Source of the DNA: Bacteroidota bacterium
GTDB lineage: Bacteria > Bacteroidota > Bacteroidia > Bacteroidales > VadinHA17
NCBI GenBank assembly: GCA_030613125.1
Contig: JAUWMO010000057.1
Span: 1 to 13,367, forward strand
Direction: 5' to 3'
DNA: 13,367 nucleotides
Position 1 is the stretch's first letter. Each line of letters begins with the position of its first letter. Of the stretch, positions 6,461-12,469 are shown piece after piece. The position numbers and the translations under genes are program-made. Below the pieces are notes generated by a model. The model ran no database searches. It saw nothing but the letters and a program-made list of their open reading frames with translations, and had not been told where the DNA came from.

Positions 6461-7333
6461 ATGAAAACAAAAAATCTATTTTATTTAATTATTATGTTAT
6501 TCGCAGGAACAATGCTGATTAGTTCCTGTGAGAAAGAAAAATCCGGATTCATTAATGAGCAGGACCTTGCAGTTATAGAAGATGAAGTAATGACTGCTAA
6601 TCTTTATGAAGATATTATGTCTTCTATTGATAATGCAGTGAAAGCAGTTGATGAAATGATCTATGGTGGTGGGTTAAAATCGGCCGTTGTTTCAGATGAA
6701 TGTCCTCTGATTACTGTTGATCATCCTGATGAGATATATTGGCCAAAAGTTATCACAATAGACTATGGGACCGGTTGTGAAGGATTCTACGGGCAAACCC
6801 GAAGTGGTAAAATAGTTATTACTATCACTGAAAGATATCGTGCTCCCGGATCAGTAAAAACAGTTGAACTTGTTAATTATGTAATTAATGGAATTGCTGT
6901 TGAAGGCACAAAAACTATTGAAAACCTTGGCAGGAATGAAAATAGTAATTTGGAATTCTCCATCAGTCTGGTTGACGGTAAAGTGACCACACCAAATGGC
7001 ATTGTTATAAATCGTGAATTTAATCGTTTACGTGAATGGGTTTCAGGCGAAGATACATTCAATCGCTGGGATGATGTGTATTTTATTACTGGTGAGGCCA
7101 GTGGAACAAACTGGAAAGGCGATGCTTACACAAGGACAATTACTAACCCTCTTGAAGTAGCTGCCAGTTGCCGTTTTATCAAGAGTGGTACAGTTGTAAT
7201 AACTGTTGAGGGCAGATCTCAGATCACCCTGGACTATGGTAATGGTAATTGCGACAATGAGGCAACTGTTACAAAAGACGGAGAAACAAGAACAATACTT
7301 CTTAAATATCGACACAGGATTATTAAACCTTAA
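6461..7333 (+). CDS. Uncharacterised Bacteroidota lipoprotein, paralogue 2
   Basis: A 290-residue paralogue of the preceding gene. Seen: basic start, hydrophobic 6-20, and Cys23 after I-S-S, a better lipobox than its neighbour's. The acidic helix (LYEDIMSSIDNAVKAV, 48-63) is followed by the same ordered motifs: WPKVITIDYGTGC, VEGTKTIENLGRN, REWVSGEDTF, DDVYFITGEASGT, FIKSGTVVITV and LDYGNGNCD. Apart from the lipid cysteine, all its cysteines (81, 106, 237, 264) are shared with paralogue 1, supporting structural disulfides. It is separated from paralogue 1 by 220 bases containing a hairpin, a tandem 8-mer and a dyad, so it may have its own promoter and regulation rather than simple read-through. 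Function unknown; membrane-anchored outside the cytoplasm is the expectation. Its transcript would end at the strong terminator just downstream. Confidence 0.85.
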   Translation: MKTKNLFYLIIMLFAGTMLISSCEKEKSGFINEQDLAVIEDEVMTANLYEDIMSSIDNAVKAVDEMIYGGGLKSAVVSDECPLITVDHPDEIYWPKVITIDYGTGCEGFYGQTRSGKIVITITERYRAPGSVKTVELVNYVINGIAVEGTKTIENLGRNENSNLEFSISLVDGKVTTPNGIVINREFNRLREWVSGEDTFNRWDDVYFITGEASGTNWKGDAYTRTITNPLEVAASCRFIKSGTVVITVEGRSQITLDYGNGNCDNEATVTKDGETRTILLKYRHRIIKP

Positions 7334-7350
7334 AGTTGATGTTTGATAAT

Positions 7351-7381
7351 AAAAAAAGGCGGTTTTTTACCGCCTTTTTTT
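7351..7381. terminator. Bidirectional Rho-independent terminator
   Basis: AAAAAAAGGCGG (7351-7362) and CCGCCTTTTTTT (7370-7381) are perfect inverse copies around a 7-base loop. The GC stem is flanked by A7 on one side and T7 on the other, so it can end transcription from both directions: the lipoprotein gene on plus (stop at 7333) and clpX on minus (stop at 7400). Confidence 0.93.
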
Positions 7382-7399
7382 GTCCAATACATTTTAAGC

Positions 7400-8617
7400 T
7401 CATGAAGCTTTTAACATCTTCAGGTCTGCTTTTTCTAATTTCCGTCTGGCAAAATTTTTAGTGATCTGTAGACTCTTCGTATTCTTTGATGGTAACTCAA
7501 ACATTGGGTCCATCATAATGGTTTCACAAATTGATCTCAAGCCACGGGCCCCTAATTTAAATTCAATAGATTTATCCACAACATATTGTAAAGAATCCTC
7601 ATCATAGCTTAATTCTATCCCATCCATCTTAAACAATTTAATATACTGTTTGATAATGGAATTTCTGGGCTCTGTCAGGATCCTCCTGAGTGTTTTTTTA
7701 TCAAGTGGATTTAAAAATGTTAATATAGGCAATCTTCCCACTATTTCAGGGATCAGGCCATAAGCCCTGAGGTCCTGTGGTGCAATATATTGAAGCATAC
7801 TACTGTTCTCAACCAATTCGCGTTCACGTGAGGCCGTATAACCAACTACTTTTGTATTTAATCTCTGTGCAATCTTTTTTTCAATACCATCAAAAGCTCC
7901 ACCGCAGATAAAAAGAATATTTTTGGTATCTACCGGTATCATCTTCTGTTCAGGATGTTTCCGGCCTCCCTGTGGAGGAACATTTACAACTGATCCTTCA
8001 AGTAATTTAAGGAGTCCCTGCTGGACACCCTCTCCGGAAACATCACGTGTAATGGAAGGATTATCACCCTTCCTTGCAATTTTGTCAATTTCATCAATAA
8101 AAACAATTCCCTTTTCAGCAGCCTTTACGTCATAATCAGCAGACTGAAGTAGTCTTGTTAACAAACTTTCGATATCTTCTCCAACGTACCCTGCTTCTGT
8201 AAGAACTGTAGCATCGACAATTGTAAAAGGTACATGAAGCATTTTAGCAATTGTACGGGCAAGAAGGGTTTTGCCTGTACCTGTTTCACCTACTAAAATA
8301 ATGTTAGATTTTTCAATTTCAACATCTTCCTCACTCCTAACATCTTGCATTAATCTTTTATAGTGGTTATAAACAGCCACTGAAAGATATTTCTTGGCTA
8401 CTTCTTGTCCGATCACAAATTGATCCATAAAATTCTTAATTTCCAAAGGCTTCAGAAGCTTTATCTGATTAACGTCAAAGTCGCTTTGATCACGGGTTTC
8501 TTCCTGAACAATTGTATGTGCTTGTTCAATACAATGGTCACAAATATGCCCAGAAATTCCTGCTATAAGCAGATTAGTATCTTTTTTCTCTCTGCCACAA
8601 AATGAACATCTGTCCAT
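7400..8617 (-). CDS. clpX: ClpX, ATP-dependent unfoldase of the ClpXP protease
   Basis: ClpX is a AAA+ hexamer that recognises tagged proteins, unfolds them and threads them into ClpP. The protein is 405 residues (E. coli 424). Seen in order: the N-terminal zinc-binding domain with Cys4, Cys7, Cys26 and Cys29; Walker A GETGTGKT at 110-117; the pore loop GYVG at 143-146; Walker B FIDEID at 173-178; the SGEGVQQGLLKLLEG segment at 194-208; the RKH loop at 219-221; the ClpP-contact loop, here VVGY (257-260) in place of the canonical IGF; the LIPEIVGRLP region at 288-297; and sensor 2 GARGLRS at 356-362. All key motifs are intact. It is on the same strand as clpP, but 282 bases containing an insertion element separate them, and it appears to have its own promoter at 8661-8692. 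It ends at a strong terminator. Confidence 0.97.
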   Translation of the reverse strand: MDRCSFCGREKKDTNLLIAGISGHICDHCIEQAHTIVQEETRDQSDFDVNQIKLLKPLEIKNFMDQFVIGQEVAKKYLSVAVYNHYKRLMQDVRSEEDVEIEKSNIILVGETGTGKTLLARTIAKMLHVPFTIVDATVLTEAGYVGEDIESLLTRLLQSADYDVKAAEKGIVFIDEIDKIARKGDNPSITRDVSGEGVQQGLLKLLEGSVVNVPPQGGRKHPEQKMIPVDTKNILFICGGAFDGIEKKIAQRLNTKVVGYTASRERELVENSSMLQYIAPQDLRAYGLIPEIVGRLPILTFLNPLDKKTLRRILTEPRNSIIKQYIKLFKMDGIELSYDEDSLQYVVDKSIEFKLGARGLRSICETIMMDPMFELPSKNTKSLQITKNFARRKLEKADLKMLKAS

Positions 8618-8660
8618 ATGAAATTATAATTAAATAAACCAATATTTCGCCAACTCAATA

Positions 8661-8692
8661 CAAATATAATTAAACTCTGAGAATTAAGCTAA
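8661..8692 (-). promoter_or_regulatory. Probable clpX promoter (Bacteroidota type)
   Basis: On the minus strand TATATTTG (8668 to 8661) matches the Bacteroidota -7 consensus TAnnTTTG exactly. A partial -33 element TTAG (8692 to 8689) lies 20 bases upstream. Transcription would start near 8654, about 37 bases before the clpX ATG. The whole promoter lies on the clpX side of the insertion element, so clpX could be transcribed independently of clpP. Confidence 0.5.
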
Positions 8693-8713
8693 CCGGGCAG
8701 CTCAAAAAACAAG

Positions 8714-8883
8714 ACTAAATAGTGTTTGTCCATAAAGTCCGCTATCTGCGTTATGCTTGCCCTCAAAATGGTCATTTACAGTAGTAAACTCACATTTTTC
8801 GGGCTGCGCATCCCGATAGCTATCGGGATTGACAACGAACTTTCTGAACTAAACACTGACTTTATAGACAGGCACTAAATAGT
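8714..8883. mobile_element. MITE-like insertion element with flanking 10-base direct repeats
   Basis: ACTAAATAGT occurs at 8714-8723 and again in the same orientation at 8874-8883, as expected of a target-site duplication. The 150 bases between (8724-8873) end in inverted repeats: GTTTGTCCATAAAGTCCG at the left, and GCCTGTCTATAAAGTCAG at the right read from the other strand, agreeing at 14 of 18 positions. Inside are a TTTAC/GTAAA hairpin (8775-8788) and a 20-base perfect palindrome (8810-8829). No transposase is encoded, so this is a non-autonomous element. It lies 16 bases beyond the clpP stop. The class of the mobilising transposase is not identifiable from the window. Confidence 0.6.
8810..8829. 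repeat. 20-base perfect palindrome inside the insertion element
   Basis: ATCCCGATAGCTATCGGGAT is self-complementary over its full length. It is GC-richer than its surroundings and would form a stable hairpin or cruciform. To my recollection CCCGATAGCTATCGGG-type palindromes recur between genes in several Bacteroidota genomes; this cannot be checked here. It could contribute to ending clpP transcription, though no T run follows on the minus strand. Confidence 0.75.
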
Positions 8884-8899
8884 CAATATTGCCATATCA

Positions 8900-9577
8900 T
8901 TATTTCTTTATTTTCTCCAGAATTTCATCAATCATTCCATAATCCTTTGCTTCCAGAGAAGTCATCCAGAAATCCCTGTCAGCGTCCTTTTCTATCTTTT
9001 TAAACGTATTGCCTGAATGTTCTGCAATGATAGTATAGAGTTCACTTCTCAACTTCAGGATTTCACGTGTTGTTATTTCCAGATCGGAAGCAGGGCCTTG
9101 AACTCCTCCCATTGGTTGGTGAATCATAATTCTTGAATGCTTCAAGGCTGACCTTTTTCCTTTAGTACCAGCAATAAGCAAAACAGCTCCCATTGAGGCA
9201 GCCATACCAGTACAAATTGTTGCCACATCACATGAAATATATTGCATTGTATCATAAATCCCCAAACCGGCATGAACTGAACCTCCCGGGGTGTTAAAAT
9301 AGATCTGGATATCTTTTCCGGGTTCAGTAGAATCAAGATACAGCAGTTGTGCCTGAATGATATTAGCAGCATAATCATCAATAGGCAGGCCTAAAAAAAT
9401 AATCCTGTCCATCATAAGACGGGAAAAAACGTCCATTGAAGCAACATTTAATTGCCGTTCTTCAATAATTGTCGGAGAAATATAATTACTATATACAGAA
9501 GTATATCTTTCCAGAGTCAAACTTGGAATTCCAAGATGCTTTGTGGTATATTTCCTGAAATCTTCATGTTTATTCAT
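8900..9577 (-). CDS. clpP: ClpP, proteolytic subunit of the Clp protease
   Basis: ClpP is a cytosolic serine peptidase that assembles into a double-heptamer barrel and cleaves polypeptides fed in by ClpX (or ClpA/ClpC). The protein is 225 residues, slightly longer than E. coli ClpP (207) through its N-terminal extension. Seen: the catalytic triad Ser128 (GMAASMGA, 124-131), His153 (IMIHQP) and Asp202 (DRDFWM); the oxyanion-region NTPGGSVHAGLGIYDTM at 95-111; and the QGPASDLEI helix at 160-168. Residues 1-35 are probably a propeptide plus the axial loop that contacts ClpX; the exact processing site is uncertain. It lies 68 bases downstream of tig on the same strand, with a promoter-like box in the gap, and is followed by the insertion element before clpX. 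Confidence 0.97.
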   Translation of the reverse strand: MNKHEDFRKYTTKHLGIPSLTLERYTSVYSNYISPTIIEERQLNVASMDVFSRLMMDRIIFLGLPIDDYAANIIQAQLLYLDSTEPGKDIQIYFNTPGGSVHAGLGIYDTMQYISCDVATICTGMAASMGAVLLIAGTKGKRSALKHSRIMIHQPMGGVQGPASDLEITTREILKLRSELYTIIAEHSGNTFKKIEKDADRDFWMTSLEAKDYGMIDEILEKIKK

Positions 9578-9605
9578 AATTAAAGTCTTTCTTGTTAATA
9601 AAAAC

Positions 9606-9639
9606 CAAATTTAGAAAATAATCATCAGTTCAAACCAAA
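9606..9639 (-). promoter_or_regulatory. Candidate clpP promoter in the tig-clpP gap
   Basis: On the minus strand TAAATTTG (9613 to 9606) matches TAnnTTTG exactly. TTTG copies upstream (9634 to 9631 and 9639 to 9636) give spacers of 17 and 22 bases, either side of the usual 19-21, so the -33 partner is uncertain. This would allow clpP expression separate from tig. Confidence 0.4.
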
Positions 9640-9645
9640 CCCGGT

Positions 9646-11004
9646 TTATTTTTTCTCATACAGTTTATTAAACTCATCAGCTGATATCTTTTTTTCCTCA
9701 ATCTTCACGGTATTCTTTACATAATTGACAATTTTATCTTCAAAAAGTTTGTCGGTTAGTTTCTTTCGCTCATCGTCCTTTCCGAGCAGCTCTTTTGCAT
9801 AATGCTCCAATTGATCATCAGGCACATTTGCAAGTCCGTACTGCATAAACTGCTTTAGTGTCACTTCTTTAGCATAGGACAAAATCTCTTCTTCATTAAT
9901 TTCCAGCTTCTGCTCTTTAACAACCTCTTCTTTAATCAGTTGCCACATCAAATCCTCTTTAAAATGGTCAAAATCTTTTTCAATTTCTTCTTTAGTAAAT
10001 TTTCCTTCATTTGTTTTTATTAACCATCTATTCATGAATTCATCGGGTAGTTTTAAGTCCAATTTGCGAACTAGCTTCTCTTTAGTATCGAGAGTGAAAC
10101 GCATGTCACTTTCCTTGTCCAGATTTGTTTGAATCTCTTTTTCTATCTCAGTAAAAAATTCTTCTTCAGATTTAATTTTATCTTTTCCGAATATTTTGTC
10201 ATAGAGTTCCTGATTTAACTTAGCATTGACAAAAACCGAAATCTCATTGACTGTGAATTCAAAATCACCCATTACCTCAGGAATTTTCTCTTTATCAATT
10301 TTTAATATTCCTGCAATTTCCGAATCATTCGGAAATGCTTTTTTTAAATCAAAAAAGATACTGTCACCTTTCTTAGCACCCATAAATTTGTTTTTGATCT
10401 TCTCCTCTTTCATAACGCCCAAAGAAAAATTTGCTTTTTCAGTATGAATACCTTGTTTATCAGAGGTATTGTCAACTACCTGTTTTATGTCACCAGTTAG
10501 AACTTCTTCTCCTGTTTCTATCTGATCGGTCTCTAAATAAGAACCAAATCTTTTTGTATAACCCTCAACATAAGATTCAGTCATTTTTTTATCTGTTTTT
10601 ATCGAATAATATGGGATTTTATCTCTTTTAGAAAGATTCACTTCAAATTCGGGTGCTAAGCCGATATCAAAAGAAAACTCAAAATCAGTTTGTGTATCCC
10701 AATCAATCGGATCACTCTTTTTCTCAGAGGGCAAAGGATCACCCAAGATTCTGAGCTTCTCATCAGATATGTACTTTAACAGCGATTCTGATATGATTTT
10801 GTTCACTTCTTCAACAAGAACCGGTTTATAATATAATTTTTTCACAAGGCCGAAAGGAACCTTTCCAGGACGAAAACCATCCATTTTTAACTTTTTCTTA
10901 TAATCCCTCAATATATCTTCTACTTTAGTGTAATAATCATTCTTCTGGATTTTAATTTTCAGAACGGTATTTAATTCATTAATATTCTCTCTGGTTATGT
11001 CCAT
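9646..11004 (-). CDS. tig: Trigger factor, ribosome-associated chaperone
   Basis: Trigger factor docks on ribosomal protein L23 at the exit tunnel and shields nascent chains. The protein is 452 residues. The start at 11004 gives MDITRENINELNTVLKIKI, the usual Bacteroidota N-terminus; an in-frame upstream TTG at 11034 would add an unlikely 10-residue tail. Seen: the N-terminal ribosome-binding domain (about 1-120) with the signature loop GFRPGKVP at 43-50 and VEEVNKIISESLLKYI; a central region (about 155-250) where the FKBP-type isomerase domain sits, of which GxxKGD...FDL can be followed but not the classic substrate-pocket residues; and a Lys/Glu-rich helical C-terminal chaperone domain from about 260. 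Isomerase activity is therefore doubtful. It begins the tig-clpP-clpX cluster and lies 89 bases downstream of tRNA-Leu. Confidence 0.95.
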   Translation of the reverse strand: MDITRENINELNTVLKIKIQKNDYYTKVEDILRDYKKKLKMDGFRPGKVPFGLVKKLYYKPVLVEEVNKIISESLLKYISDEKLRILGDPLPSEKKSDPIDWDTQTDFEFSFDIGLAPEFEVNLSKRDKIPYYSIKTDKKMTESYVEGYTKRFGSYLETDQIETGEEVLTGDIKQVVDNTSDKQGIHTEKANFSLGVMKEEKIKNKFMGAKKGDSIFFDLKKAFPNDSEIAGILKIDKEKIPEVMGDFEFTVNEISVFVNAKLNQELYDKIFGKDKIKSEEEFFTEIEKEIQTNLDKESDMRFTLDTKEKLVRKLDLKLPDEFMNRWLIKTNEGKFTKEEIEKDFDHFKEDLMWQLIKEEVVKEQKLEINEEEILSYAKEVTLKQFMQYGLANVPDDQLEHYAKELLGKDDERKKLTDKLFEDKIVNYVKNTVKIEEKKISADEFNKLYEKK

Positions 11005-11036
11005 TTTTTTGTTATTTAAATCGGTGCGAAACAAGA

Positions 11037-11083
11037 CAGAACTGCTAAATAATGCAATTTAAATGCAGAGTTAAGCAGTTCTG
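11037..11083. promoter_or_regulatory. Hairpin between tRNA-Leu and tig
   Basis: CAGAACTGCT (11037-11046) and AGCAGTTCTG (11074-11083) are perfect inverse arms around a 27-base AT-rich loop that contains ATTTAAAT and two TGCA copies. On the minus strand it lies 10 bases after the tRNA and 32 bases before the tig start. With no T run after it, it looks like a processing or leader structure rather than a terminator. An alternative small hairpin AGCAG-TT-CTGCT at 11074-11085 competes with it. Confidence 0.45.
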
Positions 11084-11093
11084 CTAAGCTTTG

Positions 11094-11175
11094 TGCGGAT
11101 GAAGGGACTCGAACCCCCACGCCTGAAGGCACTAGATCCTAAGTCTAGCGCGTCTACCAATTCCGCCACATCCGC
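11094..11175 (-). tRNA. tRNA-Leu (anticodon UAG)
   Basis: On the minus strand the cloverleaf can be drawn by eye. The acceptor stem GCGGATG pairs with CATCCGC, followed by discriminator A. The D arm contains GGTAGACGC. The anticodon stem CTAGA/TCTAG encloses the loop CTTAGGA with anticodon TAG (genomic 11139-11141). A long variable arm TGCCTTCAGGCG marks it as class II, and the T arm contains GGTTCGAGTCC. It decodes CUA and probably other CUN leucine codons. CCA is not encoded and must be added after transcription. On this strand tig follows, and the two may share a transcript. Confidence 0.97.
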
Positions 11176-11186
11176 AAAATTCGTGG

Positions 11187-11194
11187 CAAAGATA
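11187..11194 (-). promoter_or_regulatory. Candidate -7 box for tRNA-Leu
   Basis: TATCTTTG on the minus strand (11194 to 11187) matches TAnnTTTG exactly and lies 11 bases before the tRNA 5' end, a position that suits a short tRNA leader. I see no convincing -33 partner; the upstream sequence is A-rich. Confidence 0.45.
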
Positions 11195-11310
11195 TTCAAT
11201 TTTTTTGTAACTGTTTTTTAAGGCATATATTTTTAAATACCAACAATGACTGACTATGTATCGTTTGAAAAGATTTACACAATTTATTATATTTAAAAGT
11301 AAATATCTAT

Positions 11311-11568
11311 AATAAAAATACAGAAATCTACCTTGAAGACACCGGAGGTATTGATGGGCTTGAGGCCGTAAGTGATGGCAGGTATATCTTCAGTGACTGG
11401 ACCGGCCATATTTATATTGCAGAGCCTGGTGCAGAAAAAACATTACTTCTTGATACAACCGCGGAGAAAATCCAGGCTGCAGATATATTTTTCGTGAAGG
11501 AAACAAAAGTTGTGCTCGTACCCACTTTTTCGGATAACAGGGTAATGGCATATAAATTAAACTTTTAA
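11311..11568 (+). pseudogene. C-terminal remnant of an SMP-30/NHL-type propeller protein
   Basis: One plus-strand frame stays open to TAA at 11566-11568 and reads, from about 11323, EIYLEDTGGIDGLEAVSDG, YIFSDWTGHIYIAEPG, EKTLLLDTTAEKIQAADI and VVLVPTFSDNRVMAYKLNF. This is the familiar last part (about 81 residues) of roughly 300-residue secreted SMP-30/gluconolactonase-like proteins of Bacteroidota: IDGLE, SDWxGxIY, LLLDT, AADI, VPTFxDNRVxAY. There is no usable start codon ahead of it: the only in-frame ATG is near the end, stops occur in frame at 11266-11268 and before, and the sequence upstream of about 11310 is AT-rich and unlike coding DNA. The coding pattern is still intact over the fragment, suggesting recent loss of the front. 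It ends 11 bases before the convergent lptB stop. Confidence 0.75.
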
Positions 11569-11579
11569 AACAAGCAGGT

Positions 11580-12305
11580 TTACCGTCTTAATTCAAATTT
11601 CTTTCCAAGGTACACCCTTCTGACTTCTTCATCTTCAGCAAGTTCTTCACTCGTGCCTGATTTCATAATGCTTCCCTCGTAAAGAAGATAAGCTCTGTCA
11701 GTGATGGATAAGGTTTCATGAACATTGTGATCGGTAATCAGGATTCCAATATTCTTATCCTTAAGCTTTGATACAATTTCCTGTATATCCTCAACAGCAA
11801 TTGGGTCAACTCCGGCAAAGGGTTCGTCGAGAAGGATAAATTTAGGATTCAATGACAGGGCCCTTGCTATTTCGGTCCTTCTTCGCTCTCCTCCAGAAAG
11901 CTGAATCCCCAGATTTTTCCTGACTTTCAAAAGACCGAACTCCCTTAAAAGCAACTCTGTTCTTTCCATTTGTTCTTCCTTTGAAAACTGAGACATTTCC
12001 AACACAGCCTTTATGTTATCTTCCACACTTAACTTTCTGAAGACAGAAGCTTCCTGAGCCAAATAACCAATCCCTTTTCTGGCCCTCTTGTAAACCGGTA
12101 ATTCAGTAATATCTTCTTCTTCCAGAAATATTTTACCACGGTTTGGAGAGATCAAACCAACGATCATGTAAAAAGAAGTTGTTTTTCCAGCTCCATTAGG
12201 ACCTAATAAACCAACAATCTCCCCTTGTACGACATTTATTGAAACCTCATTAACAACTACGCGTTGTTTGTATCTCTTTACAATATTTTCTGTTCTGAGT
12301 TTCAT
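11580..12305 (-). CDS. lptB: LptB, ATPase of the LPS export ABC transporter
   Basis: LptB powers LptFG, which extracts lipopolysaccharide from the inner membrane and passes it to the LptC-A-DE bridge. The protein is 241 residues, identical in length to E. coli LptB. Seen: Walker A GPNGAGKT at 35-42; Q-loop Gln84 in GIGYLAQE; the ABC signature LSGGE at 136-140 followed by RRRTEIARAL; Walker B FILLDEP at 156-162 with catalytic Glu161; D-loop AGVDP; and H-loop His193 in ITDHNV. The GIGYLAQEASVFRKLSVEDNI and EPFAGVDPIAVEDIQ stretches are characteristic of LptB as distinct from other ABC ATPases. It is cytosolic and membrane-bound through LptFG, whose genes are not in the window. It lies 164 bases downstream of tatC on the same strand; the gap holds no clear promoter. 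Confidence 0.96.
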   Translation of the reverse strand: MKLRTENIVKRYKQRVVVNEVSINVVQGEIVGLLGPNGAGKTTSFYMIVGLISPNRGKIFLEEEDITELPVYKRARKGIGYLAQEASVFRKLSVEDNIKAVLEMSQFSKEEQMERTELLLREFGLLKVRKNLGIQLSGGERRRTEIARALSLNPKFILLDEPFAGVDPIAVEDIQEIVSKLKDKNIGILITDHNVHETLSITDRAYLLYEGSIMKSGTSEELAEDEEVRRVYLGKKFELRR

Positions 12306-12429
12306 ATTTTTTCAGGAGATACTAAAATTTTATTACAACAATCCTGGAAAGTAATCTTCTTTAACATTTTAATATCTGTAAAAATATAAATTCTCCCTCG
12401 TTAACTTCAATATTATTTGAAATATATGA

Positions 12430-12440
12430 GCCTGTCCATA
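12430..12440 (+). repeat. Possible solitary end of the clpP-clpX insertion element
   Basis: GCCTGTCCATA in the lptB-tatC gap combines the first bases of the two terminal repeats of the element at 8714-8883 (GCCTGTCTATA and GTTTGTCCATA). It then diverges to TAAAAATG rather than AAGTC. It may be a decayed end of a related element, or chance. Confidence 0.2.
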
Positions 12441-12469
12441 TAAAAATGATACCAGGTATTTCAACATAA

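Larger units (their letters stand above)
11176..11579. other. Gap between tRNA-Leu and lptB
   Basis: No intact gene lies in these 404 bases. Beside the tRNA is its candidate promoter. Bases 11200-11310 are very AT-rich without recognisable structure, and 11311-11568 is the propeller-gene remnant described separately. Downstream of the lptB stop (11580, minus) I see no GC-rich terminator hairpin. Confidence 0.6.

Noticed and set aside
7043..7315. Minus-strand open frames of 60-110 codons under the lipoprotein genes
   Set aside because: They are shadows of well-supported plus-strand genes and carry no domain or signal features of their own.
11005..11034. TTG start extending trigger factor by 10 residues
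   Set aside because: The usual Bacteroidota trigger factor N-terminus starts at the ATG 11004, and the extension has no family support.
12449..12459. ATACCAGGTAT palindrome in the lptB-tatC gap as an operator
   Set aside because: Arms of only five bases in an AT-rich gap are expected by chance and it is not placed near a recognisable promoter.
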